NCBI GenBank assembly: GCA_949317995.1
Contig: OX439044.1
Span: 46,518,166 to 46,582,165, forward strand
Source of the DNA: Acholoe squamosa
Taxonomy: Eukaryota; Annelida; Polychaeta; Phyllodocida; Polynoidae
DNA length: 64,000 bases
Direction: 5' to 3'
Made by a program: the position numbers and the translations under genes
Notes under the pieces: generated by a model
Told to the model about the DNA's origin: nothing
Database searches by the model: none
What the model saw: the letters and a program-made list of their open reading frames with translations, nothing else
Shown: piece after piece, positions 21,560-33,711 of the stretch
Numbering within the stretch: the stretch's first letter is position 1
How the letters are laid out: every line of letters starts with the position of its first letter

Positions 21560-23280
21560 AGGGATATGAAAGTTTCTAACTTTCTTTCTTTCTTTTCATG
21601 AAGTCTTTGACTTGTAATTTGGCGGTGTCTTGGCCGGTATTTGTGTCAATATTCGCCAATTACGTCTCCGACTTTATCATCATTTACATCTCACACACTG
21701 TAAGTAAATTACATCAGTCATGTTATGAAAACTAGAGAGTTTAATTATCTGTGATAACTCGATAATAGTTGTAGATTTCTTAGTATCACTGCAAGCCAGT
21801 AAATGAGCTTATACGGTGTATGCATCGGATGATATGAGAATAACTCATAGTGGCGCGGCTGACTCTGTTCGGCCAGGACCGGTAGTGACGTCATTGTTGT
21901 TTTGTCGTTACTACCTTGTCGTCAGTCTTCACTTTTGAAGTTGCTGTCACCCATCTTAGTCGCGCCTCAGCGTCCTTGGCTATGCTATTTGGAGTGAATG
22001 AGCACCGATGTTGCTGGGTGTAAGTTTTGCAATAACCTGCATCCACATGAAGAGGGTTAGTCTGATATATGCAATGCCTTTCTTCTAATACACCACGTGT
22101 GTATGATTTATAATGTGGAGGAGATATGATTATCACCCGGGGATTTTCATTTATAAAGTTGGCTTAAATGATATGCCACTTGCTAATTTCGTCTCTATGT
22201 ATGCTGGCAATTTGTCCCAAAACTAGCTTCCAATTTAATATTCAGGCCATGTGTTTAGATGACACCGTTGTCGTGAGCAGTACATGTATATTATATAGGC
22301 CTGCCTATGATATTGGTATACATGTACAAGTAGGAGGCCCCATAACATGCTCAGTCAGCTGGGCTGAGTTGCTCCCTATTCTACACAATACAGGGAAATG
22401 AGCTGTTTACCTACAATACAGTGAGCAGCTCACTCTGTGGGGAGCAGCTCGTGGACAGGGAGGACTATGATGCTGGGTGCAGGGGACTGGACGGGGTAGG
22501 GTAAAGCACATGTATATATCGCACACGAATTGGAGACATTCCTGCTGAGAGATATCTATATAGCGATTCTGCTATCAGTGCACTTGACAAGCGCCAAATT
22601 ACAAACTTACAAAATCAGCTCATCTATATCAATCTACTCACTATATCCAGGTAGACGTTGATTTTGACGGACCTACTTGATACCACTATCAATATGACCG
22701 TTTATCTCTTGTTCCATTAAGTTTCTTTACTAAAACAATTGTTGGCCTTGAGGGTTTAATTTGATGGATCTGGGGACGGGGGGTGGGAGGGGGTAAAGGA
22801 GGGTAGACTGGGTAGAGGTGCATGATTCTGCTCATGTAACCAGGTTTGAGGAGTAATGCCGCTGGGTGTAGGGTGGTGAGAATGTGAGAAGCTCCGCCTA
22901 TTAAAAATCTAGTAATCCGGCACTCACCCTTGGGAAGTGATAAATGGAATACATCGAGAAAGACGGAGACTACATTAATTCTCATCAGCGAGGCGTTTTT
23001 CTAGACTGATGTTTTACCTGTGATATTCATGACATACATGTGCAGACTATCAGCGTCAATATCGATGTTTACTTCTTTTAGTTCAACATTGCAATAACCT
23101 CTCATAAAACTACACATCTATGGAGCCGCAAAAAAATGACGAAAATGTCACATAATTTTCACATATGAAAATTAAATCTATTAAATATTTTTTCTACTAT
23201 TCTTGAATGTATATTGATTAAACTTAATTGTATAGGGGACAGATTAGTAATAGACTGTTCAATGTATGGTACCGTACTTA
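21560..23280. other. Intergenic DNA, no supported gene
   Basis: A minus-strand stretch at 21890-22050 has a Cys/Trp-containing frame (KDAEARLRWVTA) slightly reminiscent of zinc-finger DNA-binding modules, but no family can be defended. A G-rich run lies at 22775-22800. Confidence 0.3.
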
Positions 23281-23513
23281 CCGTAAACTCCCGCGTATAA
23301 GACGCGTCTTATACGCCAAACAAAATGCTGGTGCGTCTTATAGCTTACTCTCAAGTTGGGGGTGCGTCTTATACGAGGGGTAATTTTACTATAGAACAGT
23401 ACTGAATTTACAAAATTGAGCCCTAAGAGGTGCGTCTTATACGCGAAAATGCCTTTGCTGAGTTTGGGGTGCGTCTTATACGCGCAACGCGTCTTCTACG
23501 TGGGAGAATACGG
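23281..23513. mobile_element. CCGTAAT-family MITE
   Basis: It starts CCGTAAACTCCCGCGTATAA and ends TACGTGGGAGAATACGG, with TA flanks. Inside are five GTCTTATACG-type words. It is 233 bp. Confidence 0.9.
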
Positions 23514-23929
23514 TACTAATAGAGCTAAGCCATTTTGGTACATAGAGTATTGAAATATCAAGTATCAACATACTAAGAGCCTTCAACTGTACACATCATA
23601 TGTGTTAATGAGATTTCATTGATTTGAAAACCTGTCATAATAGTGTACACTTGCTCTATTGAGCTCATATTGTATATGCTTTAAATATTGAACGGATGAC
23701 ACTTAGCTCAATCCAACACTGCTGTTCATGTTATACCAGACAGCCTGTTGTTCTAAATCGTAGTTCTCTCCACACTGCAAATATGCCGATGGATTACCGG
23801 TGTCATTTTCACTGCCATCCAAGTCAAAACATCTCAGAATTGTCACTCTTGGTTTTCGGCTTACGATAAGTTGTGAATTGTGAAGATTCTCCAGTTTGAA
23901 CAGACATTACTTAATTTTTTTTTTTTAAA

Positions 23930-24140
23930 GATTTTTTTGACGTCCTTGCCGGAAAAGTGAGGCGAGCGAAAATTTTTTATTTTAAATTTTTTTTTGCCAA
24001 ACATCACAAAGATAATACTTGCAGAAAGTGAAGCGAGCGAAATCCGTAGACGAGATTATTTTCAAAGAAAAAAAAAATGTGTATTTCCGAAAATATGGAG
24101 AGGCAAATCCGTAGACCAACTTATATTTTTGGTATGGCCT
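23930..24140. mobile_element. MITE, GGCCACACC family, truncated copy
   Basis: The right half is intact (AAATCCGTAGACCAACTTAT followed by ggtatggcct) and shares the 'aggcgagcgaaa' interior. The left terminus is missing. Confidence 0.6.
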
Positions 24141-25234
24141 AAACATGTAATATCTGGGTTTAGGAGTGTTTAGAGAATGCTGGTTCATGTTAAACACTTT
24201 GAAAAAAAGTCACTTATGAATAGATAACAATGGCTAACCGGGCTTTTTTTCAAGGGAGACAGAAAAGTCCTAAAAGAAGCTTAAATCTTTGAGGAGGTTT
24301 CTTAGATATATCTCACTTCCCAAAATGGAAGTACCATTGGAAATACCATGTCAAATGTCAAATCAGCATTGCTTACTGGAGACCAGAATTTTGTCGTTTT
24401 TGTATCTGGTCGCTCTGATCTATGAAGCGTTGTACTCTAGGTCTGCTTTGTATTATCATACCACAGCACCATTGTTCCGCAATACACTGGTAAGATGATT
24501 TATACAAGTCAGCCATCTTGTCCCATAATCAACCTCCAGAGTTGTTACAAAGTACACTGGTGAATATCACCATTATCTATATCTAAATTTCATTTGCAAA
24601 TACTGTATGATCATAAAGATGTCTTAAACTAAATAACATCAAAACATGAAACGGTAAAGCAAGGTTGAAAGCACAGTAGAATAATACCTACAAATACAGA
24701 CATCCCTTTAAAACTTAAAGGCACGGGGCAGGAAGTGTTTTCCACTTAATCTCTGCCAAAGGTGTATCGTCCAAGTAATATAAAACATTGATAAAAATTT
24801 CATACTAAGAGCATCAAAGCAATGGTGCAAGTGGCAGCCATGGTGTGGCAGATTGGTGTAATACGTGTACCATAGTAACAATGCAATGACAACTGTGGTA
24901 TATATCACCATTTACTTTCTTTCAATTTTTTTTCTTCCCATCTTGAAAATTCCCAGTGGCCAAAGGTAAAAAAATAAAAAATTTTTGGGATTTTGCCAAA
25001 AATCCCAGCGGCGGATCCGTAATCCAAGTTATTTTAATCAAATGGCCTTAGGAGGTCGCAATGTCCACTATTTGGTCTTGATAAAGCTATCAATCATACT
25101 CTGCTTTTCATCCCATGACCTTTACCACTCAACTAGAGGAAAGCGTTGAAACGCTGATAACTCTGAAAGGTCATCTGTTTCTTATCTACTGTGTGTGTGG
25201 GGGGGGGCTCCCAACGTGAAATTAAGGTAAAGTA
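24141..25234. other. Intergenic DNA with a diverged MITE fragment
   Basis: A poor copy of the GGCCACACC family may lie at 24950-25050 (ggatccgtaatccaagttat, then aaatggcctt). Nothing else is supported. Confidence 0.3.
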
Positions 25235-25467
25235 CCGTAAACTCCAGCGTATAAGACGCGCCCTCTACGCCAAACAAAATGCTGGGGGGTCTTATAGGAT
25301 GTACTGAAATTTGGGGTGCGTCTTATACGAGGGGTAATTTTACTATAGAAATGTACTGAATTTACAAAATTGAGCCCTAAGAGGTGCGTCTTATACGTGA
25401 AAATGCTTCTGCTGAGTTTTGGGTGCGTCCTATACGTGCAGCGCGTCTTCTATGCGGGAGAATACGG
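25235..25467. mobile_element. CCGTAAT-family MITE
   Basis: It starts CCGTAAACTCCAGCGTATAA and ends TGCGGGAGAATACGG, with TA flanks and a length of 233 bp, the same as the copy at 23281. Confidence 0.9.
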
Positions 25468-26323
25468 TAATACACTTTTGAAAGAGGTGGTGCCAGCTCG
25501 AGCATACATTCCAAAAGTATGATATCAGCTCACACTGGTATGCATATACTTTACTATTGGGGGCAAAAAGGGTCGCCCTGAGGGTGAATTAGAGTACATT
25601 GTGCTTATCAGTGATTTATGGTATGATATCAGCTCAATTCAGACATGTCTTTGTTTCCTACATGATCTATACTTTTTATTCTACTGACAGAGCTTAAAGA
25701 TTTTACAATTACAGGCTGTTTTCTTAGTTTATTTTGAAGATATTTTCACAGTTTCCTCTGATTATCAGGAGCTCTCAAGCTTCTTAATCCATCCTGGTGC
25801 CTATAACTCTTTCCGAGTTAATAGTTATGGGTTTTAATAGCCATAAGAGCAGTTCATCTTATTCCTCTATTTTATTTTATTTTGTCTTAACTCGGTTTAT
25901 TTAATTTATTATTCCTTCATATTCTCTGAATTTTTAAGGCATGGATGTTTCTTTTCTAAAGCCCCTCCCAAATGGGCTGATGATAAGAGTAGTCTCATTT
26001 TAAAAAAATCCTCCTGAAATCACACAGAAATCTATCAACAGGGTAGAAACGTCAGCTTACCTCACATGTTGGGGGCAGGAACCTACCATTGGAGGCCCTG
26101 GCTGGTTCCTTGTCCAAATCACATGCCTGTTCTGAAAACAAAGGAAATGATATAGATTAGGTTACCCTTAAAAATGTGTCAAATTCCGCTGTTCATGACA
26201 ATCTTTTTTTTTTATTTGTCGTGAACATCATAAGTGGGGACCGCATGAATTTGCCATCATGTTCTAAGATTTAGTCATTGGAAACCTAAATTCTTGTGCT
26301 GATGGACAGGAAACGAACCATTA
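25468..26323. other. AT-rich DNA around the candidate exon
   Basis: Apart from the short splice-framed stretch at 26061-26131 there is no recognised gene or element. Confidence 0.3.
26061..26131 (-). CDS. Candidate thyroglobulin type-1 exon (partial gene)
   Basis: On the minus strand an acceptor (tttgttttcag) and a donor (GAG|gtaagc) frame 71 nt that encode QACDLDKEPARASNGRF, then LPPTCE. Spacing from the first Cys through Ala and GRF.P to the second Cys matches the start of thyroglobulin type-1 repeats, which normally go on with DG, QC and CWCV in a later exon. I could not find that downstream exon, so this may be a lone relic or part of a gene with distant exons. Confidence 0.4.
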
Positions 26324-26556
26324 CCGTAATCTCCCGCGTAGAAGACGCGTTGCGCGTATAGGACGCACCCCAAACTCAGCAGAAGCATTTTCGCGTATAA
26401 GAAGCACCTCTTAGGGCTCAATTTTGTAAATTTAGTATTGATCTATAGTAAAATTACCCCTCGTATAAGACGCACCCCCAACTTCAGTAGATCCTATAAG
26501 ACGCACCAGGCATTTGTTTGGTGTAGAGGACGCGTCTTCTACGCGGGAGATTATGG
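26324..26556. mobile_element. CCGTAAT-family MITE, opposite orientation
   Basis: It starts CCGTAATCTCCCGCGTAGAA and ends CGCGGGAGATTATGG, with TA flanks. The interior words read TATAAGACGCACC, the reverse of the copies at 23281 and 25235. It is 233 bp. Confidence 0.9.
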
Positions 26557-26689
26557 TACTACCGGTTTAAAATATAATATCAAACCTTAAAAATAATTTG
26601 TCTTGGTGTTGTTATTTTTCTTTCTTTCTTTTTTTTTGGGGGGGGGGTATTGGTTTCTTCTGCTAACTGTCTTTGTTTGCCCCGGTCAG

Positions 26690-26890
26690 GGCACTAATAA
26701 TGATAATATGTACCAAAGTAGATTGTGTACAAGGCACAGTTTGAATTGGCCACTAGCTGGTCTGGAGCTGGTTCTGGTGACACACACTGATAACAACTGA
26801 TAAGATGGGACCAGCATGTCCCTGGAAGTGGGTGTTAACCAGGGACAAGGTACCCATCATGGTATGTCTTATCAGTGGGTTTTACCTCAA
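26690..26890 (+). repeat. Interspersed repeat, uninterrupted copy
   Basis: The sequence around 'actagctggtctggagctggttctggtgacacacactgataa' through 'ccagggacaaggtaccc' recurs in reverse at 38720-39170, where a 316-bp element interrupts it. It therefore supplies an empty site. Confidence 0.75.
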
Positions 26891-27745
26891 CCAGCGAAAT
26901 TTAAGATGGTGGCTCCACTAGGCCTCCATACTGAATCCTATACAAGCCGTATCATAGTTTACAGCTTTGCTGAATTATTTCAATTTGTCATATCTTCTCT
27001 TCTGATTAACTGGTTTTCCTTATTTCAAAAACATATGGATACCTGCTCTTTATTGCTGTAGAGTTGGGGGGATTTTGTCTGATTCTGTAGCACAGACCCC
27101 CCCCCCATATTATCTAGGATTGACTTGGTATGAAAGCCGCATCCTTTTTTTAGAAGAATCTGCTACTCTATGCCAGTCTATGATCTTGGTGGAAGCTAAC
27201 ATTATCAGATTATCTTTAGGACGGTGCTAGGGTAAGGTATGACTGTCTGGCACGATGCGACCACTCTGAAAAAAAAAAAAAAAAAATTATCAGATTATGC
27301 TGAGTAACCAATTCGTTTAGCTTAGAATAGTTTTCAATCCATTAAAGATTTCTAAATCTAGAGCACAAACGTGTCCTTTCATAACCACATTTGTATGTAT
27401 TCCATTTGGTCTGATTTACACTGAGAAAGGTCTCAAACGCAAAAGCTGGTTGACCAAGCTGCGTTGTATAATGAAGTGCAATTCCTTATCCTACACTACA
27501 GTTGTCCCTGCCAAGACACTGCCAAATGGACTTCAGCCAACCTAGGCTATACCAAGTGCCAGCACGCCCCTTTATATTGTGGTTAAATAATACTCCTTTC
27601 TGATCCCAGGCTCCTTTCAGTCACTACTCACACAGATTAACCTTATGCACGGAACAGTACGTCACTATCCCTACTTGGATCTAGTACAAATGTACATACC
27701 CATGCAGTTGTTATTCTGCTTCTGACCAGCACTCACTGGTATGCT
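26891..27745. other. Intergenic DNA, no gene seen
   Basis: Has an A-run at 27270-27288. No recognised gene or bounded element. Confidence 0.3.
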
Positions 27746-27858
27746 TTATTAACTTAGTATTACATGGCTATTAAAGCACTTGTGTGTGGTATTGAGGGAT
27801 ATCAATATCATGTACCATGCAAGAGTGCTTTAATAGCCCTGTCTTACTAAGTTTATTA
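27746..27858. repeat. Fold-back element, about 35-bp arms
   Basis: GGCTATTAAAGCACTTG pairs with CAAGAGTGCTTTAATAGCC, and the arms continue outward (TTATTAACTTAGTA / TACTAAGTTTATTA). The loop is about 40 bp. It could be a small MITE; a transcribed hairpin is also possible. Confidence 0.65.
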
Positions 27859-28010
27859 CATGCATCAGAATACACTAGAATGCATCAAAATTCATCATGC
27901 ATTCATTGAAAAGAGAACGTCACAAAAGCTGAACCAGGCCGGGACTCAAATGCCTGCGCCAAACCATAGGCGCGACCTCCTAGCCATGTGGCCATAGGGC
28001 TTGGTACTTA

Positions 28011-28301
28011 CCGTAATCTCCCGCGTATAAGGCGCGTCTTATACGGGGGTTTTTAGTTCTCATTGGATCCACAAGGGGGACACCAAGACCTTTCTTTTGA
28101 TATGTTACACTCCCATATAAGCTCATCTGCTGCATTTGGCATCCAGGAGGGTCACGGGGGTCCAAACAGCACATAGCTTTTTGAATTTTGAAAATCCATT
28201 CATTAGAACAAAAGTTATGAATTTTTTATTTTTTTTACCATATTCTGAAACTCTGGGTGCACCTGATACGCAGGATGCGCCTTATACGCGGGAGATTACG
28301 G
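28011..28301. mobile_element. CCGTAAT-family MITE, diverged interior
   Basis: It starts CCGTAATCTCCCGCGTATAA and ends TACGCGGGAGATTACGG, with TA flanks. Only the terminal words are kept; about 200 bp of the centre is unrelated to the 233-bp type, so this is a distinct subfamily. Confidence 0.82.
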
Positions 28302-28750
28302 TAGTATGAACGTGTACAGCAGTTTAGAGCTGTGACTGCCTGTATAACCATAAAGCAACTTTCATCATGCGCACATGACAAAGCTGCGGTCGCTATTACG
28401 GAGGGCTAGAAGCCTTAAGGTTATATGCAATCAACCAGCACCTGTGTCCTGCTGGAGCAGGCAGTATGGCATCAGACTCAAAGTCCTAGGGTTGAATGAA
28501 TGAACCCCACTTTTGCTAATGAATTTCTCGTTGGTTTTAACATGTAACATATGACATGTCTTAAATAGTGCTGATATCCACCTCAAATTGTGCCCGGATG
28601 GGGCATGCAATATACAGAAATATCAGAACAGGAATATCTAGGAAAAGCACCCTGAGTCAGAGAAATCATGTAATAAGAATACCTATTTAACTTGCTCAGT
28701 TCACATATTTGGTAGGGCCTAAGGTCAGGGAGTGGTCATTATCTATCTAT

Positions 28751-28775
28751 GGGTGGGGGTGGGGGCGGGGGCGGG
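28751..28775 (+). other. G-quadruplex-prone G-rich run
   Basis: Five G-tracts of three to five Gs separated by single T or C bases (gggtgggggtgggggcgggg). It lies in a low-complexity stretch that has no gene. Confidence 0.5.
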
Positions 28776-29600
28776 TTCATGTGGATGCGCGGAAATTGTT
28801 TATGCACCCTGTAAATTGTTTTTAGCAGCCCCCTCAACAGCAATCAAAATGTTCCCCATGTCAGAGGTGCGGAAAATTTCCATGCTCCTCTTCGATCTAT
28901 AGTAGCGTGGGGGCAATTTTGCTAATAAGAGGCCAAAATTTTTAAGCCCCTCCCCCAAGAGGTGTCAAAAGATTTTACACCCCCGCCCCCCTCAGAAGAG
29001 GTATAAAATTTGTCAAAAGCAAGTCTCAGGTGCACCCTGTGGGATTACCTCAAACTCAGGGTATGTCTCAAGCACGAGTTGCGTGATGATTTACTTTATA
29101 TTTTAAATTTTGGGACTTATTTTCACCATTTTCTCCCTGTGCTTTTCCAGAAAAGCCAAACACATCGCACCAATGTCTTATTTTCTAAATTGAGAATGCT
29201 GACATGAAAGTTATAAATCTTCATGATGATGAATGTAAGACCATGACCTGGATTTGATTAACCTGAGATTAAGATAACTGCTTACATAGCAGTAAAGAGG
29301 CGTGAATCTGTGTATCAGACCGTAGCAGGTAGTCATTTGAACTTCAGAATACAGTGTATTTCTAGACGTAAAATATACACAGCAGCACAAACATAGCCAC
29401 ACCCATATAGAGCCTAGGGTTAGCACAGCCTTGCTATGGTACAAGAATTTTATGGCCAGTATATTATACATTACTGCCTAGGTATTGATTCAATACTCTT
29501 TGGGATAAAGAATCATTATCAATTAAATGATATGTAAAACGATGCTATTCCACATTGGAGATCTGCTAAACTCTAACAGCTACCGCGTTCTGAAGCTCTT
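28776..29600. other. Intergenic DNA, no gene seen
   Basis: Purine/pyrimidine-biased words such as 'gcccctccccc' recur at 28800-29000. No element boundary is apparent. Confidence 0.3.
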
Positions 29601-29601
29601 G

Positions 29602-29666
29602 TTCAGTGAGAGCTTTTTTTATAGTGTACCCCCTCTTTGTCCACTATAAAAGAAGCTCTCACTGAA
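29602..29666. repeat. Short perfect-arm hairpin
   Basis: TTCAGTGAGAGCTT followed by TATAGTG pairs with CACTATA followed by AAGCTCTCACTGAA. The loop is about 14 bp. It is probably a tiny MITE remnant. Confidence 0.7.
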
Positions 29667-29859
29667 AAAAAAAATTATCAATTAAATGAAAGGGAAAAGA
29701 TGTTATAAACGGCTATATAACGTCCAATATTGTAGTGAGCGTACATACATTTAACTGTCGCCAGGGTGATTATCAAATCCATAGCCCAAGTAAAGCAAAA
29801 AAAAAACAAAAAAAAACATGTTTATAGCGTGCCCCAGTTAATAGTTTATTCCATAAATA

Positions 29860-30060
29860 CCGTAATCTCTCGCGTAGAAGGTGCAGCCCGCGTAGAAGGC
29901 GCACCCCCAACTCAGGGAAGGTTGGTTCACGTAGAAGGTGCACCTATCTCCACTGAATTGGTACTTTGAAAAAAAAAAACAACTCAGGAGGTCTGGTCCG
30001 CGTACAAGGCACACCTTATGCATGGCCTGCCTACAAGGGTTGCCTTGTAGTTGGGGATAG
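29860..30060. mobile_element. CCGTAAT-family MITE, truncated
   Basis: The left end CCGTAATCTCTCGCGTAGAA is followed by repeated CGTAGAAGGCGCACC-type words; the right end is lost. Confidence 0.65.
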
Positions 30061-30080
30061 CCTTAGTAAGGGTTAAGTTC

Positions 30081-31325
30081 AGGTTGGGTATGATGCTGAA
30101 CATATATATTTTTTTGAATGCCACAAATGAGGTGTGACCAGAAGTAGAACTTATCTCTAACATTGTATCATCAGTTTTTTTTATTTCCTTTCATACATAC
30201 ATGCATTCTATAAATGTTGTAGCATATTAGGGAATAAATTTAAATCAAAACATTATCTAAACATAGTTTGAACATCTATTCTTAAGTCAAACACACAGAA
30301 AGTGTATATAAATGGTATACTGGCTCTATCTGGTGGCACTTCTAGGAATCATTCCTATTGAATACAGGATTATAAGTGATCATGATCAAGATACAGTTTG
30401 CATTATTATCATGTGTTAGATTGTATTCCCAGTACTGTAGTTGTAAATGGATTTTAGGTTATCCATGCTTAGATCACTGTTTTACATGATAATGTTATCA
30501 TGTCAATAGGTCCTCATGATGTGGTTGATTTGTCAAAACTATGTAAGGCCACACCAAAATAAAATATTGGTCTATGGATTTCCCGCACCTTATTTTCCAA
30601 ATTACAAATTTTAATTTTTTAAGAAAATTTATTGGTCTATGGATTCCGCCCCCATCATTTTCTGGAAAATTGCAGATTTTTTTTTTTCAAGGAGCTTACA
30701 GGATCAATCAATAAAAGTACAGAAATGGTAGACCACTCATTGGATAGGTAAAGATGTCATTGGTTTTATTATATAGGCCTATTCTGCACTTAGGAAAAAA
30801 AGAGAAATTTCCAGCAAGGTTTCCAACCACAAAAAAAAAAAAAAAAAGAATCACCCTCGCCACATTTTGGCTATGCAAAATCCATAGACAAATAAACTTT
30901 TCTAGAAAAATAAAATAAAAATTTCGCCCTCTCGCCTCATTTTCTAAGACAGAAAATCCATAGACCAATTTTTTAATTTGGTGTGGCATAAGAAGATAAT
31001 ATACAATTGAAATTTACCTCAAACTGTACCTTGATCATGATCATTTATAATCATGAATTCTATAGGAAGTGCCACCAGATGGAGCCAGTATACCATTTAT
31101 AACACTTGCTATATGTTTGACTTAGGAACAGATGTTCCAACTATGTTTAGATAATGTTATGATTTAAATTCATTCCCTAACATGTTACAACATTGATAGA
31201 ATGCATAAATGTAGGAAAAGAAATCAAAATAACTGATGATACAATGTTAGAGATAAGTTCTACTTCTGGTCACACCTCATTTGTGGCATGAAAAAAAAAC
31301 ATATGATCAGCATCATACCCAAACT
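30081..31325. repeat. 1.24-kb inverted repeat with about 310-bp arms
   Basis: The left arm (about 30081-30400) and right arm (about 31015-31325) are reverse complements with scattered mismatches. Paired landmarks include ATGAGGTGTGACCAGAAGTA / TACTTCTGGTCACACCTCAT and AGTGCCACCAGATGGAGCCA with its partner near 30325. The spacer contains a GGCCACACC-family MITE. Fold-back or long-TIR transposon is the simplest reading. Confidence 0.85.
30546..30987. mobile_element. MITE, GGCCACACC family, copy 3
   Basis: It starts AGGCCACACCAAAATAAAAT and ends TTTAATTTGGTGTGGC, with an inner pair of 'ggtctatggatt' and 'aatccatagacc'. It sits in the loop of the large inverted repeat. Confidence 0.72.
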
Positions 31326-31331
31326 GATCAG

Positions 31332-31572
31332 CCGGGAGGCGTGGCGCAGCGGCTAGCGCGTCCGCTCAGGGGCCGTAAGGTCGTGAGTTAGGTTCCCGGC
31401 CCGGTCAGGGCACAGTGGTGGCTCCAAACGTCACCGTAAGGTGTTGTTTGAGTTCCTCCCTGCTCCGGCTAGGCTGTGCTGGAAAGTCTCTCAGCGGTCA
31501 TGGCAGGCAAATGACTTAAAACAGGCCTGTCCATCTCTCACTATGCCTATGACTATGTAGTGACGGATGTTA
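31332..31572 (+). mobile_element. tRNA-derived SINE
   Basis: It opens with an A-box-like TGGCGCAGCGGCTAGCGCG, followed by a B-box-like stretch (gtgagttaggttcccgg). The body then runs to 'gtgacggatgttaaa'. A pol III-type head plus an unrelated body is the standard SINE layout. A palindromic element splits its 3' tail at 31573. Confidence 0.65.
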
Positions 31573-31733
31573 AAGGGGGGCTAGCACAGCGATTTTCATT
31601 ATTGGTACCTGCTCAAAGAACATTCATAAAATCGCGGGACCCAGCGCAAAAAATCGCAACTCCCTGATTGGTCAAGGGGTAGTCACGTGACTTGCTAAGG
31701 CGGGTACATCTTAGCCGTGCTAGTCCCCCTTTA
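31573..31733. mobile_element. MITE, AAGGGGGGCTAGCAC ends
   Basis: AAGGGGGGCTAGCACAGCG pairs with CCGTGCTAGTCCCCCTT. The flanks read TTA and TAA, so the duplication may be TA. It is inserted in the tail of the SINE at 31332. Confidence 0.65.
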
Positions 31734-32119
31734 AATAACCATTGCCTCGGTAAATGTGTAGGGGCGTGCTTTCTACCTTCCCATAGATTCGGTCACCATC
31801 ATCCCCCCTCCCCATTAGACTAGGGTCCGGGCACAACGCCACAAGGGTAATCTCACTTTGGTGTGAACAACCCGTGGGACCTCTCACCCTTGAGTTTCTG
31901 CTGTAAGGAAGGCATGAGGTGAGATAAAATTCGAACAACAACAACCTCATCCCAATTGAGATCCCAGATAAACCCGCGTATAAGGCGCACCCCCGACTCA
32001 AACAGCCATATCACCTCAGCTTATAAAAAAAACGCTGTTCTTAAAGTTAATAGTTCAGCCTGCTAAACTATAGAGTTTTCTCACGTGACGTCAGTTTGCA
32101 GTGCATGATGGTGTTGGAG

Positions 32120-32775
32120 ATCTGCCACTGGCTACCCTAACCACACTGCCATTGGGAAAGCACTGTGGCCATCTACTACTCTGTACAAAATCACAAATTT
32201 CTCCTAATTCTGTACCTTGATCAAAAAAGTATTTTCACCTCTAAAAGTAGAGATATAGGGGAGCATGCAAAGCTATGGATTATGAATGTCCAATTTATAT
32301 AAATATTGAAATTCTGAGGGAGAAGTGAAAGACTGGTTCATGCAAGATCGGCAGGGGTAGGGAAGTTAGTTTTCCAGGCAAGTTACTGTGGCAGCCTACT
32401 ACCCTCCATAAAATCATGATATTCTCCCAATCCTCTGGCTTCACCAACATATCCTTTACACCACTAAAAGTAGAGATATAGTGGAGCATGAGGATCTAAG
32501 AAATATGAATGTCTGGTCTATATATTATTGAAGATCTTATGTGAAATTAGAAGGATGGCCAGCGCAGGATGTGACAGTGAGTGGCTGGCTTCAGTGTGGG
32601 TTTAGTGTGGCAATCTACTACCCTATATAAAATCCTAATTTTCTCCAAACCCTGTAGCGTTACCAAAATATCCTTTTCACCAGTAATAGTAGAGATGTAT
32701 GGGAACATGCGGAACTAAGAATTATGAATGGCAGATTTGTATAAATTTTTAAATTCTATGTGGAAGTTCAAGTTT
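32120..32775. repeat. Tandem repeat, three units of about 220 bp
   Basis: The landmark 'tgtggc..tctactac' occurs at 32165, 32388 and 32606, and 'agtagagata' follows in each unit. The units differ by many substitutions, so the array is old. Confidence 0.75.
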
Positions 32776-33711
32776 GTCTCCTCCCCCTAGACTGCAGTGC
32801 GTGAGCTGCCTGTTGTTTACACTTGAGATCTCCACCAGGGCTGCTCAGGGTGTGAATACACATTCGCTGAAAAAGCTGAGTCTATTGGTGAAGGGTGGTC
32901 CTCTGTCTCTGCTCTGGTATCCCAAGCCTTGCCTTGATCAAGTTGATGGCCAGATGGGGGAGGGAATGGGGACTCGGATCATGGGAGCCGAGACTAGTTT
33001 TGCAAGTTTAAAAGAGACAAGCGAAATCAGCTTTTAACTTACTTTTGGCTTGGATGAGTAAAACGATGCTATCTTGTCCAAAATATGCTTTAAACCCAGT
33101 CCATCAAAACATGACCACCACTTCTCGACGAGTGGTGTTTGTGTGTTTGTGGGCGGGGTTAGTAGGTCAAGGCCGCTTACCACCTCCTCGCCACTATGAT
33201 GCGCCGAATGTACCAATATAATTCCGTCATACTTTTTTTATCTAGCCTTTTCCACATGAACCGGGACATGAACCCTACCATGGCATCGGTCCTATAAGTA
33301 TGAGAGCTCACACGATAAATCCCAGAAATAGGGTATAATGGATTCGTTCAAAGGATGTGTTCATAAAATGATCCTAGAAGGGTAAATTTAACTCTCTTGT
33401 TTTTTTTAAATCCACGTGTAGTACTGGCATTCCATAAACGCCTTGATGACAGCAGCACCATTGCGTTTGTTTGAGTATTTAATTGTGACATTTTCTACGC
33501 TAGAAAATGTATTAGCTGTTTTTTTTCAGTTTTTATTTCATATCAATTTTAATGACTGGACAACTAGAAGTATAGTACAATAGATTTAGTTCATTATCTA
33601 TACGAAAATATGCTGAACTTCGTGAACTAGCGTCGCATCCAGTGGAGGGAAATTTTCGAAAGGACTTTTGACTGTTTATTGTCAAATTCCTCTATTTTGT
33701 TCTCGTCAAAA

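Noticed and set aside
21891-22050. Minus-strand frame with CSFTPNSIAKDAEARLRW, slightly THAP-like
   Set aside because: The Cys and His spacing needed for a THAP finger is not there, and no splice edges support an exon.
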